NCBI RefSeq assembly: GCF_029238425.1
Contig: NZ_JAQWGB010000156.1
Location: 1 to 40,455 of the forward strand
DNA from: Flavicella sp.
GTDB lineage: Bacteria > Bacteroidota > Bacteroidia > Flavobacteriales > Flavobacteriaceae
DNA length: 40,455 nt
Direction of reading: 5' to 3'
Shown here: piece after piece, positions 8,681 to 16,514 of the stretch
Position numbering within the stretch: position 1 is the stretch's first letter
How the letters are laid out: each line of letters opens with the position of its first letter
Program-made: the position numbers and the translations under genes
The notes under the pieces: model-generated
What the model saw: the letters and a program-made list of their open reading frames with translations, nothing else
The model's database searches: none
What the model was told of the DNA's origin: nothing

Positions 8681-9577
8681 ATGAACAAAATTAAAGATTC
8701 TTTTTTGATCCAAGATTTGGAGACCCTAAGTGGTATCAAGGCACACACAATTCGTATTTGGGAAAAAAGGTATAATTTATTGAATCCCGAGAGACTCAAC
8801 AGAAACATAAGAAAATACAGTTTAACCGATCTACAAAAGCTTTTAAACGTAAGTATACTTTATAGTAATGGCTATAAGATTTCTAAACTTTCATTGCTGT
8901 CTGATGAAGAATTGCATGAGACTGCTAGAAAAATTAGTCTTGAGTCTGTAGCAAGTAACTATAACGTAAATACACTTATTCTTGCCATGTATGCCTTTGA
9001 TGGAGATCAATTTGATAAGGTTTACAATGAGCTATCTGAATCCATGGGCTTTGAAGAATTGTTTGTCAAAGTCTATATACCTTTATTAGATCATATAGGA
9101 GTGTTGTGGCAAACCGATGCTATCAAGCCTGCTCATGAGCATTTTATTTCAAATTTAATTATTGGAAAAATAGTTTTAAATACTGCTGAAATTTCTTCCG
9201 TGACTTCTGAAGATACTACTACATATGTTTTGTATCTTCCTGTAGGAGAGTTGCATAGTTTGGGATTGTTGTTTTTAAATTATTGTTTAAAAAAGCGAGG
9301 TAAAAAAACAGTATATTTAGGAGGAGGAATTCCTTTTTCTAATCTGCAGACCTTGAACACAAAATTTCCATCCATAAAATGGATTTGTTCCTTTGTTGTA
9401 GAAAGAACAAGGGAAGAGAAAGAAGCTTTTTTGTTTGAATATGTTGATTTTTTAAAAAAATCTGATAGTTCAAGTTTGATTGTGGGCAGAGTTATGGAGG
9501 AAGTTTCTGGAAAAGAGGAGTTTAAAGAAAGAATTACATTTTTTAATAGTTTTAAAGAATTGCCATTTTTTGAATAA
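8681..9577 (+). CDS. CarH/LitR-like MerR regulator with cobalamin-binding domain
   Basis: 298 residues. An N-terminal MerR winged helix (about 8-75, with GIKAHTIRIWEKRY at 18-31) is followed by a helical B12-capping domain and a Rossmann-like cobalamin-binding domain. The capping motif W-x9-EH is exact (Trp143, Glu153, His154). The B12 motif E-x-H-x-x-G is present (Glu190, His192, Gly195), followed by YLGGGIPFS (212-220). His192 should be the lower cobalt ligand. CarH proteins use adenosylcobalamin as a light sensor, repressing carotenoid genes in the dark and releasing DNA in light. The carotenoid operon starts 40 bp downstream. The residue after the Trp is Gln144, where Thermus CarH has the His that ligates cobalt after photolysis. 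I take the ATG at 8681; the TTG just before it is unnecessary. Confidence 0.85.
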   Translation: MNKIKDSFLIQDLETLSGIKAHTIRIWEKRYNLLNPERLNRNIRKYSLTDLQKLLNVSILYSNGYKISKLSLLSDEELHETARKISLESVASNYNVNTLILAMYAFDGDQFDKVYNELSESMGFEELFVKVYIPLLDHIGVLWQTDAIKPAHEHFISNLIIGKIVLNTAEISSVTSEDTTTYVLYLPVGELHSLGLLFLNYCLKKRGKKTVYLGGGIPFSNLQTLNTKFPSIKWICSFVVERTREEKEAFLFEYVDFLKKSDSSSLIVGRVMEEVSGKEEFKERITFFNSFKELPFFE

Positions 9578-9586
9578 ATATTTTTA

Positions 9587-9617
9587 TTTGTTTAATTAAT
9601 TTATATATTTGTTAAAC
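9587..9617 (+). promoter_or_regulatory. candidate crt operon promoter/operator
   Basis: In the 40 bases between the regulator and crtI lie TTTGTTTAA (9587-9595) and TTTGTTAAAC (9608-9617), spaced 21 bases apart. They resemble the decamers upstream of the regulator. A perfect -7 match TATATTTG (9604-9611) overlaps the second copy. This suggests crtI can be transcribed separately and controlled by the same regulator. The element is very close to the ATG (9618), so the transcript would be nearly leaderless. Inference only. Confidence 0.4.
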
Positions 9618-11087
9618 ATGAGAAAAAAAGTAAAAGTATTAGGTTCTGGGTTTTCATCATTATCGGCAGCATGCTATTTAGCAAAAGAAGGCTGTGATGT
9701 TGTTGTTTATGAAAAAAACAGTCAAATAGGAGGAAGAGCTAGACAGTTTAAAAAAGAGGGTTTCTTGTTTGATATGGGACCTACTTGGTATTGGATGCCA
9801 GATGTGTTTGAACGTTTTTTTAAAGATTTCAATCGTACTCCTGATGCATACTATAAACTGGAGAAATTAAACCCTGCTTATGAGGTCTATTTTGGTTTAG
9901 GTGACAGCGTAAAGATTGGAGATGATTTAGATAAAATTTATACTCTTTTCGAAAAAGAGGAAAAAGGGAGTTCTAAATATCTTAAAGATTTTTTGAAACT
10001 AGCAGAAAACAATTATAATGTTGCTGTGAAAGATTTAGTATATCGACCTGGGGTTTCACCTCTAGAATTGATTAGCCCAAAAACAGTGACCAAATTAAAT
10101 CAGTTGTTTTTTGATATCAGAAAGTTAATCCAAAAAAGATTTAACAATCCAAGATTGATAAAAATCTTAGAATTTCCTGTATTATTTTTAGGTGCAAAAC
10201 CTGGTAATACACCAGCGATGTATAACTTCATGAATTGGGCAGATTTCGGTTTAGGAACTTGGCATCCAAAAGGAGGGATGTTTGAAGTGGCAGATGGAAT
10301 GGCCTCTTTAGCAAAAGAACTTGGAGTTACGTTTGTTCTTGATGCAGCTGTGGACAAGATTGCTGTAAATGCAAATGGAGTTGCGGAAGGAATTGTTGTG
10401 AACGATGAATTTGTGGAAGCTGATATAGTATTAAGTGGTGCTGATTATCATCATACAGAAAAGTTATTGGCAGAAGAGTACAGACAATATTCTGAGAAAT
10501 ATTGGGATAAAAAAACGTTCGCACCTTCGTCGCTACTGTTTTATGTTGGGTTTGATAAGAAAATTGAAAATGTTTCTCATCACACGTTGTTTTTTGATGA
10601 GGAATTTGATTCTCATGCCGAATATATATATGACACACCGGCATGGCCAAAAGATCCATTGTTTTACGCTAGTTTTCCAAGTATTAGTGATGATGCCTTT
10701 GCCCCAAAAGGGAAAGAAGCAGCAACTTTTTTAATTCCTATCGCAGCTGGGTTAGAGGATACCGAAGCCTACAGAGAGCAATATTTTGATATTATCATTG
10801 ATAGATTAGAGAAATTGACTGGGCAAAAAGTAAAAAATTCTGTATTGTTCAAAGAGTCTTATTGTGTCAAGGATTTTATAAAAGATTACAATTCGTATAA
10901 AGGAAACGCTTATGGATTAGCGAACACTTTAACACAAACAGCATTTCTTAGACCAAAAATTAAGAGTAGTAAAGTAAATAATTTGTATTTTACTGGTCAG
11001 TTAACGGTGCCAGGACCAGGAGTACCACCAGCGTTGATCTCAGGTAAAATTGCAGCAGAACTAATTTTAAAAAAGGAAGGGAAATGA
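9618..11087 (+). CDS. crtI: phytoene desaturase
   Basis: A 489-residue FAD-dependent CrtI-type desaturase that converts colourless phytoene to lycopene by successive dehydrogenations, acting at the membrane. The N-terminus has the dinucleotide-binding motif VKVLGSGFSSLSAA (5-18), then VVVYEKNSQIGGRA, the acidic end of the FAD fold. The region around FDMGPTWYWMP and the C-terminal flavin motif LYFTGQLTVPGPGVPPAL are characteristic of CrtI. I start at the ATG at 9618 (MRKKVKVLGSG); a TTG three codons earlier gives no better alignment. The stop overlaps the crtB start by four bases (ATGA at 11084-11087), indicating translational coupling. First gene of the carotenoid operon. Confidence 0.95.
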   Translation: MRKKVKVLGSGFSSLSAACYLAKEGCDVVVYEKNSQIGGRARQFKKEGFLFDMGPTWYWMPDVFERFFKDFNRTPDAYYKLEKLNPAYEVYFGLGDSVKIGDDLDKIYTLFEKEEKGSSKYLKDFLKLAENNYNVAVKDLVYRPGVSPLELISPKTVTKLNQLFFDIRKLIQKRFNNPRLIKILEFPVLFLGAKPGNTPAMYNFMNWADFGLGTWHPKGGMFEVADGMASLAKELGVTFVLDAAVDKIAVNANGVAEGIVVNDEFVEADIVLSGADYHHTEKLLAEEYRQYSEKYWDKKTFAPSSLLFYVGFDKKIENVSHHTLFFDEEFDSHAEYIYDTPAWPKDPLFYASFPSISDDAFAPKGKEAATFLIPIAAGLEDTEAYREQYFDIIIDRLEKLTGQKVKNSVLFKESYCVKDFIKDYNSYKGNAYGLANTLTQTAFLRPKIKSSKVNNLYFTGQLTVPGPGVPPALISGKIAAELILKKEGK

Positions 11088-11923
11088 AAGAATTATTCGA
11101 CAAAGTATCCGATTCTACAGCAGTAATGATTACAAAAATTTACAGTACTTCTTTTTCAATCGCTGTTAGGTTATTGGCCCCAAGTATCCGACAGGCAGTA
11201 TATAATGTCTATGGGTTTGTTAGAGTGGCCGATGAAATTGTAGATAGTTTTGACGGTTTTGAACAAAAACAATTGTTGGATAGGTTTGAGGATGAATACA
11301 ATTATGCTCGAGTTTATGGTATAAGTTCTAATCCTGTTATCAATGCATTCCAAAGAACTGTAGAAGAGTATGATATTGACCGTGAATTAGTGGATGCCTT
11401 TTTAAGAAGTATGCGTGCCGATTTAACGAAACAGGTGTATGCTACGGAAAAAGAGATAAAGGATTACATTTATGGATCTGCCGATGTGGTAGGTTTGATG
11501 TGTTTGAAAATATTTGTTCAAGGGGATCAAGAAAAATATTTACAATTAGTAGAACCTGCAATGAAATTAGGCTCTGCTTTTCAAAAAGTCAATTTTTTAA
11601 GAGATTTTAAAGCAGATTATGACGGTTTGAGTAGAACCTACTTTCCTAACGTAGATCCGAACAAACTTACGAAGGAAGACAAAGAAAATATTATTAGAGA
11701 TATTCAAATTGAGTTCGACGAGGCCTTAGGTGGTATTAAAAAATTACCGAAAGAAGCTAGATTAGGAGTCTATGTTGCTTATAGATATTACCTAAGACTT
11801 TTGAAAAAAATAGACAATACTCCGGCTCCAGCTTTGTTGGAAAGTAGAATAAGAGTTTCTAATGGGTTGAAAACTTATTTATTGTTTAAATCTTATGTAA
11901 GGTATCAGTTTAATATAGTTTAA
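11084..11923 (+). CDS. crtB: phytoene synthase
   Basis: A 279-residue member of the squalene/phytoene synthase family, which condenses two geranylgeranyl diphosphates head-to-head to give phytoene. Both Asp-rich substrate/Mg2+ motifs are present: Asp50-x3-Asp54 within VADEIVDSFDG, and Asp174-x3-Asp178 within FLRDFKADYDG. YGFVRVADE is the usual signature around the first motif. The length is typical of bacterial CrtB. The start overlaps the crtI stop by four bases, and the next gene begins two bases after its stop. It supplies the substrate for the CrtI enzyme encoded just upstream. No GGPP synthase gene (crtE) is in the window. Confidence 0.95.
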   Translation: MKELFDKVSDSTAVMITKIYSTSFSIAVRLLAPSIRQAVYNVYGFVRVADEIVDSFDGFEQKQLLDRFEDEYNYARVYGISSNPVINAFQRTVEEYDIDRELVDAFLRSMRADLTKQVYATEKEIKDYIYGSADVVGLMCLKIFVQGDQEKYLQLVEPAMKLGSAFQKVNFLRDFKADYDGLSRTYFPNVDPNKLTKEDKENIIRDIQIEFDEALGGIKKLPKEARLGVYVAYRYYLRLLKKIDNTPAPALLESRIRVSNGLKTYLLFKSYVRYQFNIV

Positions 11924-11925
11924 GA

Positions 11926-12360
11926 ATGAAAGGATTTCTTATGTGTTTTTTATTGACAGTATTTTTTTCTGAAAGTCAGACGATAATGAATAATTTTCAT
12001 GAACTGCAATCGAAGCAAGATGAAGAAAATTTTTTAAAAGAATTCTCAGCTAATTCTGATGTTGCAGTACAAGCTTATGTTTGTGCAGTGGAAATGAAAC
12101 AAGCGGAATATGCAATCAATCCAATTTCAAAGCTGAAAATTTTTAACAAAACCAAAAAGAAATTAGCTTTGCTGATAAAGGATCATCCAAATAATATTCA
12201 TCTCCGGTATGTGCGTTTGTTGTTGCAAGAAAAAACACCTGCAATTCTTGGATACAAAGATAATATCGACGAGGATACCCGTTTCCTTAGAAATGAAATT
12301 AAAAATAACAATATCTCTAAAGAGTTTCAGACTTTTATAGAGAGCAATACATCTATATGA
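11926..12360 (+). CDS. unknown exported protein inside the carotenoid operon
   Basis: A 144-residue protein with a short N-terminal hydrophobic segment (residues 3-14) followed by SESQ, consistent with a signal peptide cleaved near residue 18. The mature part is mostly helical and charged, with no cysteine motif or known catalytic signature that I recognise. Segments such as YAINPISKLKIFNKTKKKLALLIK and HPNNIHLRYVRLLLQE suggest a helical-repeat-like fold. It starts two bases after crtB and its stop overlaps the crtZ start (ATGA at 12357-12360), so it is translated as part of the crt message. I believe similar small proteins lie between crtB and crtZ in other Flavobacteriia, but cannot check. 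A role in carotenoid handling or membrane placement would be a guess. Confidence 0.75.
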   Translation: MKGFLMCFLLTVFFSESQTIMNNFHELQSKQDEENFLKEFSANSDVAVQAYVCAVEMKQAEYAINPISKLKIFNKTKKKLALLIKDHPNNIHLRYVRLLLQEKTPAILGYKDNIDEDTRFLRNEIKNNNISKEFQTFIESNTSI

Positions 12361-12806
12361 CTTACTTAATTTATTTTGCAATTACTGTTTTTACATATTT
12401 AGCCATGGAGGTAGCAACTTGGTTGACTCATAAATATGTGATGCATGGTTTTTTGTGGGTATTGCATGAAGACCATCATCAGCCAAAATACCAGCATGCA
12501 TTTGAAAAAAATGATGCTTTTTTTGTAATAGGAGCCATTCCGAGTATTACATTGTTTTATTTTGGAGTTCACCCCGAGTTGAATTATAAATTTTTTATTG
12601 GATTAGGTGTTTTGTTTTATGGAATTACTTATTTCCTAGTACATGATGTTTTGATTCATCAAAGATTTAAATGGTTCAAAAAAACAAAAAACAAATACCT
12701 TATAGGTTTGAGAAAGGCACATAAAGTGCATCATAAGCATTTAGGAAAAGAGGACGGAGAGTGTTTTGGAATGCTAAATGTTCCTAATAAATATTTTAAA
12801 ATATAA
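12357..12806 (+). CDS. crtZ: beta-carotene hydroxylase
   Basis: A 149-residue membrane di-iron hydroxylase of the fatty-acid-hydroxylase superfamily. It adds hydroxyl groups at the 3 and 3' positions of the beta-rings, turning beta-carotene into zeaxanthin through cryptoxanthin. All four histidine clusters are intact: H25-x4-H30, H37-x2-HH41, H96-x4-H101 and H122-x2-HH126. Hydrophobic membrane segments lie between them (about 3-23 and 54-96). It is coupled to the preceding gene through a 4-base overlap. There is no crtW ketolase in the window, so the expected end product of this operon is zeaxanthin rather than astaxanthin. Confidence 0.95.
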   Translation: MTYLIYFAITVFTYLAMEVATWLTHKYVMHGFLWVLHEDHHQPKYQHAFEKNDAFFVIGAIPSITLFYFGVHPELNYKFFIGLGVLFYGITYFLVHDVLIHQRFKWFKKTKNKYLIGLRKAHKVHHKHLGKEDGECFGMLNVPNKYFKI

Positions 12807-12812
12807 AATTTG

Positions 12813-13496
12813 ATGACTCCGTTATATTTTTATTTGTTAGTGGGGTCCTTAAGCGTTCCTCTTTTGTTTTCTGTTTTTGTAATTGACTTTGTGAAAAAAT
12901 TGAAAAATTTTCTCATTTCAACTTCCATAGTTGCTTTGGTGTTTTTAGTATGGGATGTCATATTTACGGAAAATGGGGTTTGGGGCTTTGAAGAAAAATA
13001 TTGTTTAGGCATTCATATTCTAAAAATGCCGATTGAAGAATGGCTCTTCTTTTTTATTATTCCTTTTTGTAGTTTATTTACGCATTTTGCTTTTTTTTAT
13101 AAGTTCCCAAAAGTGAAATTGCCAAGAAACTTTACAAGACTTTTCACAGTGGGATTAAAACTTTTGTGTTTGTATTTAGTGTTTTCCAACGCTCATAAAG
13201 CATATACCTCTGTTAACTATTCTTTTTTATTCGTTGTCTTAGCTATAGGCTTGTTTTTTAATATTGAATTGTTGCAAAAATTTTATATTTCTTTTCTTAT
13301 CATTCTTGTGCCTTTTTTTCTTGTGAATGGAGCGCTTACCGGTATGTTTACAAACATTCCTGTTGTGTGGTATGACAATACAGAGAACTTGGGAATTCGA
13401 TTGATTAGTATTCCTATAGAGGATATTGGCTATGCCTTTTCCATGTTGTTTGGAAATTTATTTTTATTTGAAAAATTAAACGCTTTTAATAAATGA
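12813..13496 (+). CDS. lycopene beta-cyclase, fused CrtYcd type
   Basis: A 227-residue polytopic membrane protein with about six or seven hydrophobic segments. Two related halves each carry the acidic motif of the heterodimeric CrtYc/CrtYd cyclases: PIEEW (73-77) and PIEDIGY (201-207). In actinobacteria these halves are separate proteins; here, as in other Bacteroidota, they form one chain. The enzyme closes both ends of lycopene into beta-rings, giving beta-carotene for CrtZ. I use the ATG at 12813, six bases after the crtZ stop; the TTG at 12810 would add one residue. Its stop overlaps the next gene by four bases. It is unrelated in sequence to the flavin-dependent CrtY. Confidence 0.9.
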   Translation: MTPLYFYLLVGSLSVPLLFSVFVIDFVKKLKNFLISTSIVALVFLVWDVIFTENGVWGFEEKYCLGIHILKMPIEEWLFFFIIPFCSLFTHFAFFYKFPKVKLPRNFTRLFTVGLKLLCLYLVFSNAHKAYTSVNYSFLFVVLAIGLFFNIELLQKFYISFLIILVPFFLVNGALTGMFTNIPVVWYDNTENLGIRLISIPIEDIGYAFSMLFGNLFLFEKLNAFNK

Positions 13497-13975
13497 GTAT
13501 TACCTTCAAAAAACACTCTGGTATTTTTACATTGGAGTCAAAACAAAAGGCTCCTATTTCAGTGGAGCAAGCATGGGAGTTTTTTAGCTCGCCAGACAAT
13601 CTTGAAAAGTTGACACCGAAAGAAATGAATTTTCAAGTAACCTCGGGCAAACCCCAAAAGGCGTATCCGGGTCAGATTATTAGTTATAAAGTGAGTGTCA
13701 TTCCTGGAGTTAGGTTGAATTGGGTAACAGAAATCACACAAGTAAAAGAAAACCACTTTTTTATTGATGAACAGCGATTTGGTCCATACAAGATGTGGCA
13801 CCATGAACATTTTTTTGAAAAAATAGATGATAATTCTTGTTGGTTAGGGGATAAGGTGTCTTACAAATTACCTTTCGGAGTCCTAGGAAGTATCGCGCAG
13901 GTTTTATTTATTAAAAAACAACTAAGAGGAATTTTTGAATATAGATCAAAACAAATATTAGAGCTTTTCAAATAA
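13493..13975 (+). CDS. SRPBCC (START-like) family protein, last gene of crt operon
   Basis: A 160-residue soluble protein with the polyketide-cyclase/START-like fold. The motif PISVEQAWEFFSSPDNLEKLTP (residues 21-42) is the usual beginning of this superfamily, and FGPYKMWHHEHFFEKIDDNSCWLGDKVSYKLPFG is the typical second half. Such proteins have a hydrophobic cavity for a small or lipid-like ligand. It overlaps the cyclase gene by four bases (ATGA at 13493-13496), so it belongs to the carotenoid operon. A role in binding carotenoid or an intermediate is an inference from that position. No signal peptide. No clear terminator follows. Confidence 0.82.
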   Translation: MSITFKKHSGIFTLESKQKAPISVEQAWEFFSSPDNLEKLTPKEMNFQVTSGKPQKAYPGQIISYKVSVIPGVRLNWVTEITQVKENHFFIDEQRFGPYKMWHHEHFFEKIDDNSCWLGDKVSYKLPFGVLGSIAQVLFIKKQLRGIFEYRSKQILELFK

Positions 13976-14091
13976 CCTATTCTTCACCTCGTGCTTACAA
14001 TTTGTTAACTCTAAAGTAACTGTATTATCGTGCTATTGAAATAGTTTCGCGTTGCGCCTAAAGTAAGATAATTTTATGTGGGTTGTAAAAT

Positions 14092-15456
14092 ATGGCGAAG
14101 AAAGAAATAGATGTATTAGATTTTCCAGATGATTTTTTATGGGGTGTAGCCACAGCTGCCTATCAAATAGAAGGTGCTTTTGATACAGATGGTAAAGGTG
14201 CTTCCATTTGGGATACGTATACAAATGAAAAAAGTTTTAAAAATGGCAATGCTAACGAGGCAATTGATTTTTATAATAACTTTGAAGAGGATATTAAAAG
14301 AATTAAAGAATTGAATTTAGATTCTTTTCGTTTCTCTTTATCATGGTCTAGAATATTTCCAAAAGGTACTGGAGAGATAAATATGGCAGGAGTTGCTTTT
14401 TATCATAAAGTAATTGATACCTGTCTGGATCAAGGAATAACACCTTGGGTTACTTTGTACCATTGGGATTTGCCTCAGGAATTGGAGGATAAAGGAGGTT
14501 GGACCAACCGTTCTATTTTAGATTGGTTTTCTTTTTATGTAGATTTTTGTACCAAAGAATACGGATCCAAAGTGTCCAATTGGATGGTTATGAATGAGCC
14601 CATGAGTTTTATTGGATTGGGATATTTTACCGGGCAACATGCGCCTGGAAAAAAGGGATTGAAAAAGTTTTTACCTGCAGCCCATCATGCAACACTTTGT
14701 CAAGCCATTGGTGGTCGTATTGTAAGAGAAAATGTAGAAGGAGCTTATATTGGAACAACGTTTTCTTGTTCTCATGTAACTCCTAAAAATTATTTTTGGA
14801 GCAACATCAAAGCGGCGAAAAGGGTTGATGCTTTGCTAAATCGATTCTTTATAGAGCCCTTACTCGGAATGGGATATCCTTATAAAGAGTTTTTGGGCTT
14901 GAAAAAAATCAAAAAATATTTTAAATCAGGAGATGAAAAATTAATGCAGTTTGATTTTGATTTTATTGGCCTTCAATATTATTTTAGAATTGTAGCAAAG
15001 TATAATTTGTTGCCGCCCATTTTATTCGCGAAAGAAGTTTCTGCTTTGGAAAGAAACGTGAAAACGAATTCCATGGGGATGGAAATATATCATAAAGGCT
15101 TGTATAAAATGATTAAGAAGTTTAGCAAGTACGAAGGCATCAATGCAATTTATATTACAGAGGCAGGGGTGTGTCTTGACGATGAGTTGATTGATGGAAA
15201 AGTAAAAGACCCAAAACGCATCAAATACATGAAAAAAACATTTTCAAAAATACTCAAGGCTATAAGGAAAGGAAAGAATGTCAAAGGTGTGTTTTTATGG
15301 ACTTTGGTGGATAATTTTGAATGGGCAGAAGGTTACAAGCCTAGGTTTGGATTGATTTATAACGATTTTAAAACGCAAAAAAGAACGCTTAAAAAATCGG
15401 CGTTTTGGTTGCAATCTTTTCTGAAAAGAAAGGAAAAGATATACCCAGATTCTTAG
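14092..15456 (+). CDS. family 1 glycoside hydrolase (beta-glucosidase type)
   Basis: A 454-residue GH1 enzyme with a complete (beta/alpha)8 barrel layout. The N-terminal signature FPDDFLWGVATAAYQIEGA is at 11-29, followed by SWSRIFPKG (84-92) and LYHWDLPQ (122-129). The acid/base Glu169 is in the NEP motif (168-170). The nucleophile Glu357 is in ITEAG (355-359), where nearly all GH1 enzymes have ITENG, so Ala358 replaces the usual Asn. There is no signal peptide, so it should be cytoplasmic and cleave imported beta-glycosides. It begins 116 bp after the carotenoid operon on the same strand; a link to carotenoid glycosides is possible but unsupported. Confidence 0.93.
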   Translation: MAKKEIDVLDFPDDFLWGVATAAYQIEGAFDTDGKGASIWDTYTNEKSFKNGNANEAIDFYNNFEEDIKRIKELNLDSFRFSLSWSRIFPKGTGEINMAGVAFYHKVIDTCLDQGITPWVTLYHWDLPQELEDKGGWTNRSILDWFSFYVDFCTKEYGSKVSNWMVMNEPMSFIGLGYFTGQHAPGKKGLKKFLPAAHHATLCQAIGGRIVRENVEGAYIGTTFSCSHVTPKNYFWSNIKAAKRVDALLNRFFIEPLLGMGYPYKEFLGLKKIKKYFKSGDEKLMQFDFDFIGLQYYFRIVAKYNLLPPILFAKEVSALERNVKTNSMGMEIYHKGLYKMIKKFSKYEGINAIYITEAGVCLDDELIDGKVKDPKRIKYMKKTFSKILKAIRKGKNVKGVFLWTLVDNFEWAEGYKPRFGLIYNDFKTQKRTLKKSAFWLQSFLKRKEKIYPDS

Positions 15457-15511
15457 CTTATAATCCTTCAAAAGAAACAGGATAAAATAAAAAAAATAAC
15501 TACTTTCGAGT

Positions 15512-16510
15512 ATGAGAAAAATGATCTTCATATTCGGTCTTATGCTGCATGGGTGCAATACAATTGCAGGTCAAGAGGATTCGAAGTTCATAGATCTTTC
15601 TAAAACGACCAAATTTATAGATACTCTATTGATAGATAGGGATTTAAATAATTGGTCGATAAGAGCCTTAAGTAGTTTTAAACAACAACAATTTATTATT
15701 CGACCTAAGGATAATAGATATACCTATAGACCGAATAATCCTTATGGTATCGGTTTTGGTGTTGGGACAAAAAAGGTGATTTTAGATATTTCTTTTAATT
15801 TAAAAGCTTCTGAAGAGAATCCAACGGAGCGATATGACATTTTATGGTCTTTTTTTAAGAAAAATCATTTGGTTGATTTTTATTTTCAACGTTATAAAGG
15901 CTTTGAAGTTACAAATGCTGCAACAGGCGAAACTTTGTTTAGAGAGGATATACGGTCTTTGTCTACAGCCATCAGATATATGTATATGTTTCATGAGGCT
16001 GATTATTCCATTGCCTCAATGAAAACAGGTTTGGTTACAGCAGATAAAACTACTTTCTCCTTAGGGTTAGGAGGTTTTATACTGCATAATACTCAAAGTG
16101 CTGACGAATCAATTATTCCGATTCCTACCGATGGTTCTATTTTGACGGAGCCCGTTGAGAAATTTCAAGGAACGGGAGTTGGAGTAATGATGGGGTTTTC
16201 ATCGTTGATTGTATTGCCACATAACTTTTTTTTATCCTTAAATGCAGCACCGGGAATTGGATTGATGAGTAAGTATGTGACAACTGATGAGGCAGGATAT
16301 CAACCAAAACAACCCGTGATTCATCAATTGGGCTTGTCCATGATTTTAGGTTATAACGCAGAACAATATTATATCAACTTGGCAATTTCAAATGGATATT
16401 ATACAACGGATTATAATATTGGGGATGATGTTATCTTTGGTTATTTAAATGCTAAGCTAGCATTTGGCTACAAGCTAAAAGGAAAAGTAAAAAGAAATTG
16501 GAAAAAATAG
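15512..16510 (+). CDS. DUF4421 family outer-membrane-type protein
   Basis: A 332-residue exported protein. The N-terminus is hydrophobic (residues 3-13) and ends either at GQ (residue 21) as a normal signal peptide or at Cys15 as a lipoprotein. The body shows alternating hydrophobic beta-strands ending in aromatic residues, a Gly-rich GIGFGVGTKK segment, and a final LAFGYKLKGKVKR strand. This matches DUF4421, a Bacteroidota family that resembles a small outer-membrane beta-barrel. It lies 55 bp after the GH1 gene and 4 bp before the esterase gene, so the last two are surely cotranscribed. Function unknown. Confidence 0.82.
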   Translation: MRKMIFIFGLMLHGCNTIAGQEDSKFIDLSKTTKFIDTLLIDRDLNNWSIRALSSFKQQQFIIRPKDNRYTYRPNNPYGIGFGVGTKKVILDISFNLKASEENPTERYDILWSFFKKNHLVDFYFQRYKGFEVTNAATGETLFREDIRSLSTAIRYMYMFHEADYSIASMKTGLVTADKTTFSLGLGGFILHNTQSADESIIPIPTDGSILTEPVEKFQGTGVGVMMGFSSLIVLPHNFFLSLNAAPGIGLMSKYVTTDEAGYQPKQPVIHQLGLSMILGYNAEQYYINLAISNGYYTTDYNIGDDVIFGYLNAKLAFGYKLKGKVKRNWKK

Positions 16511-16514
16511 TAAA

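Noticed and set aside
10327-10659. A 110-codon open frame antisense to crtI, among other long antisense frames
   Set aside because: The composition is unlike proteins (His/Gln/Leu-rich), it lies wholly inside a clear gene and has no start signals. The same applies to other frames opposite purB, fadN and fadA.
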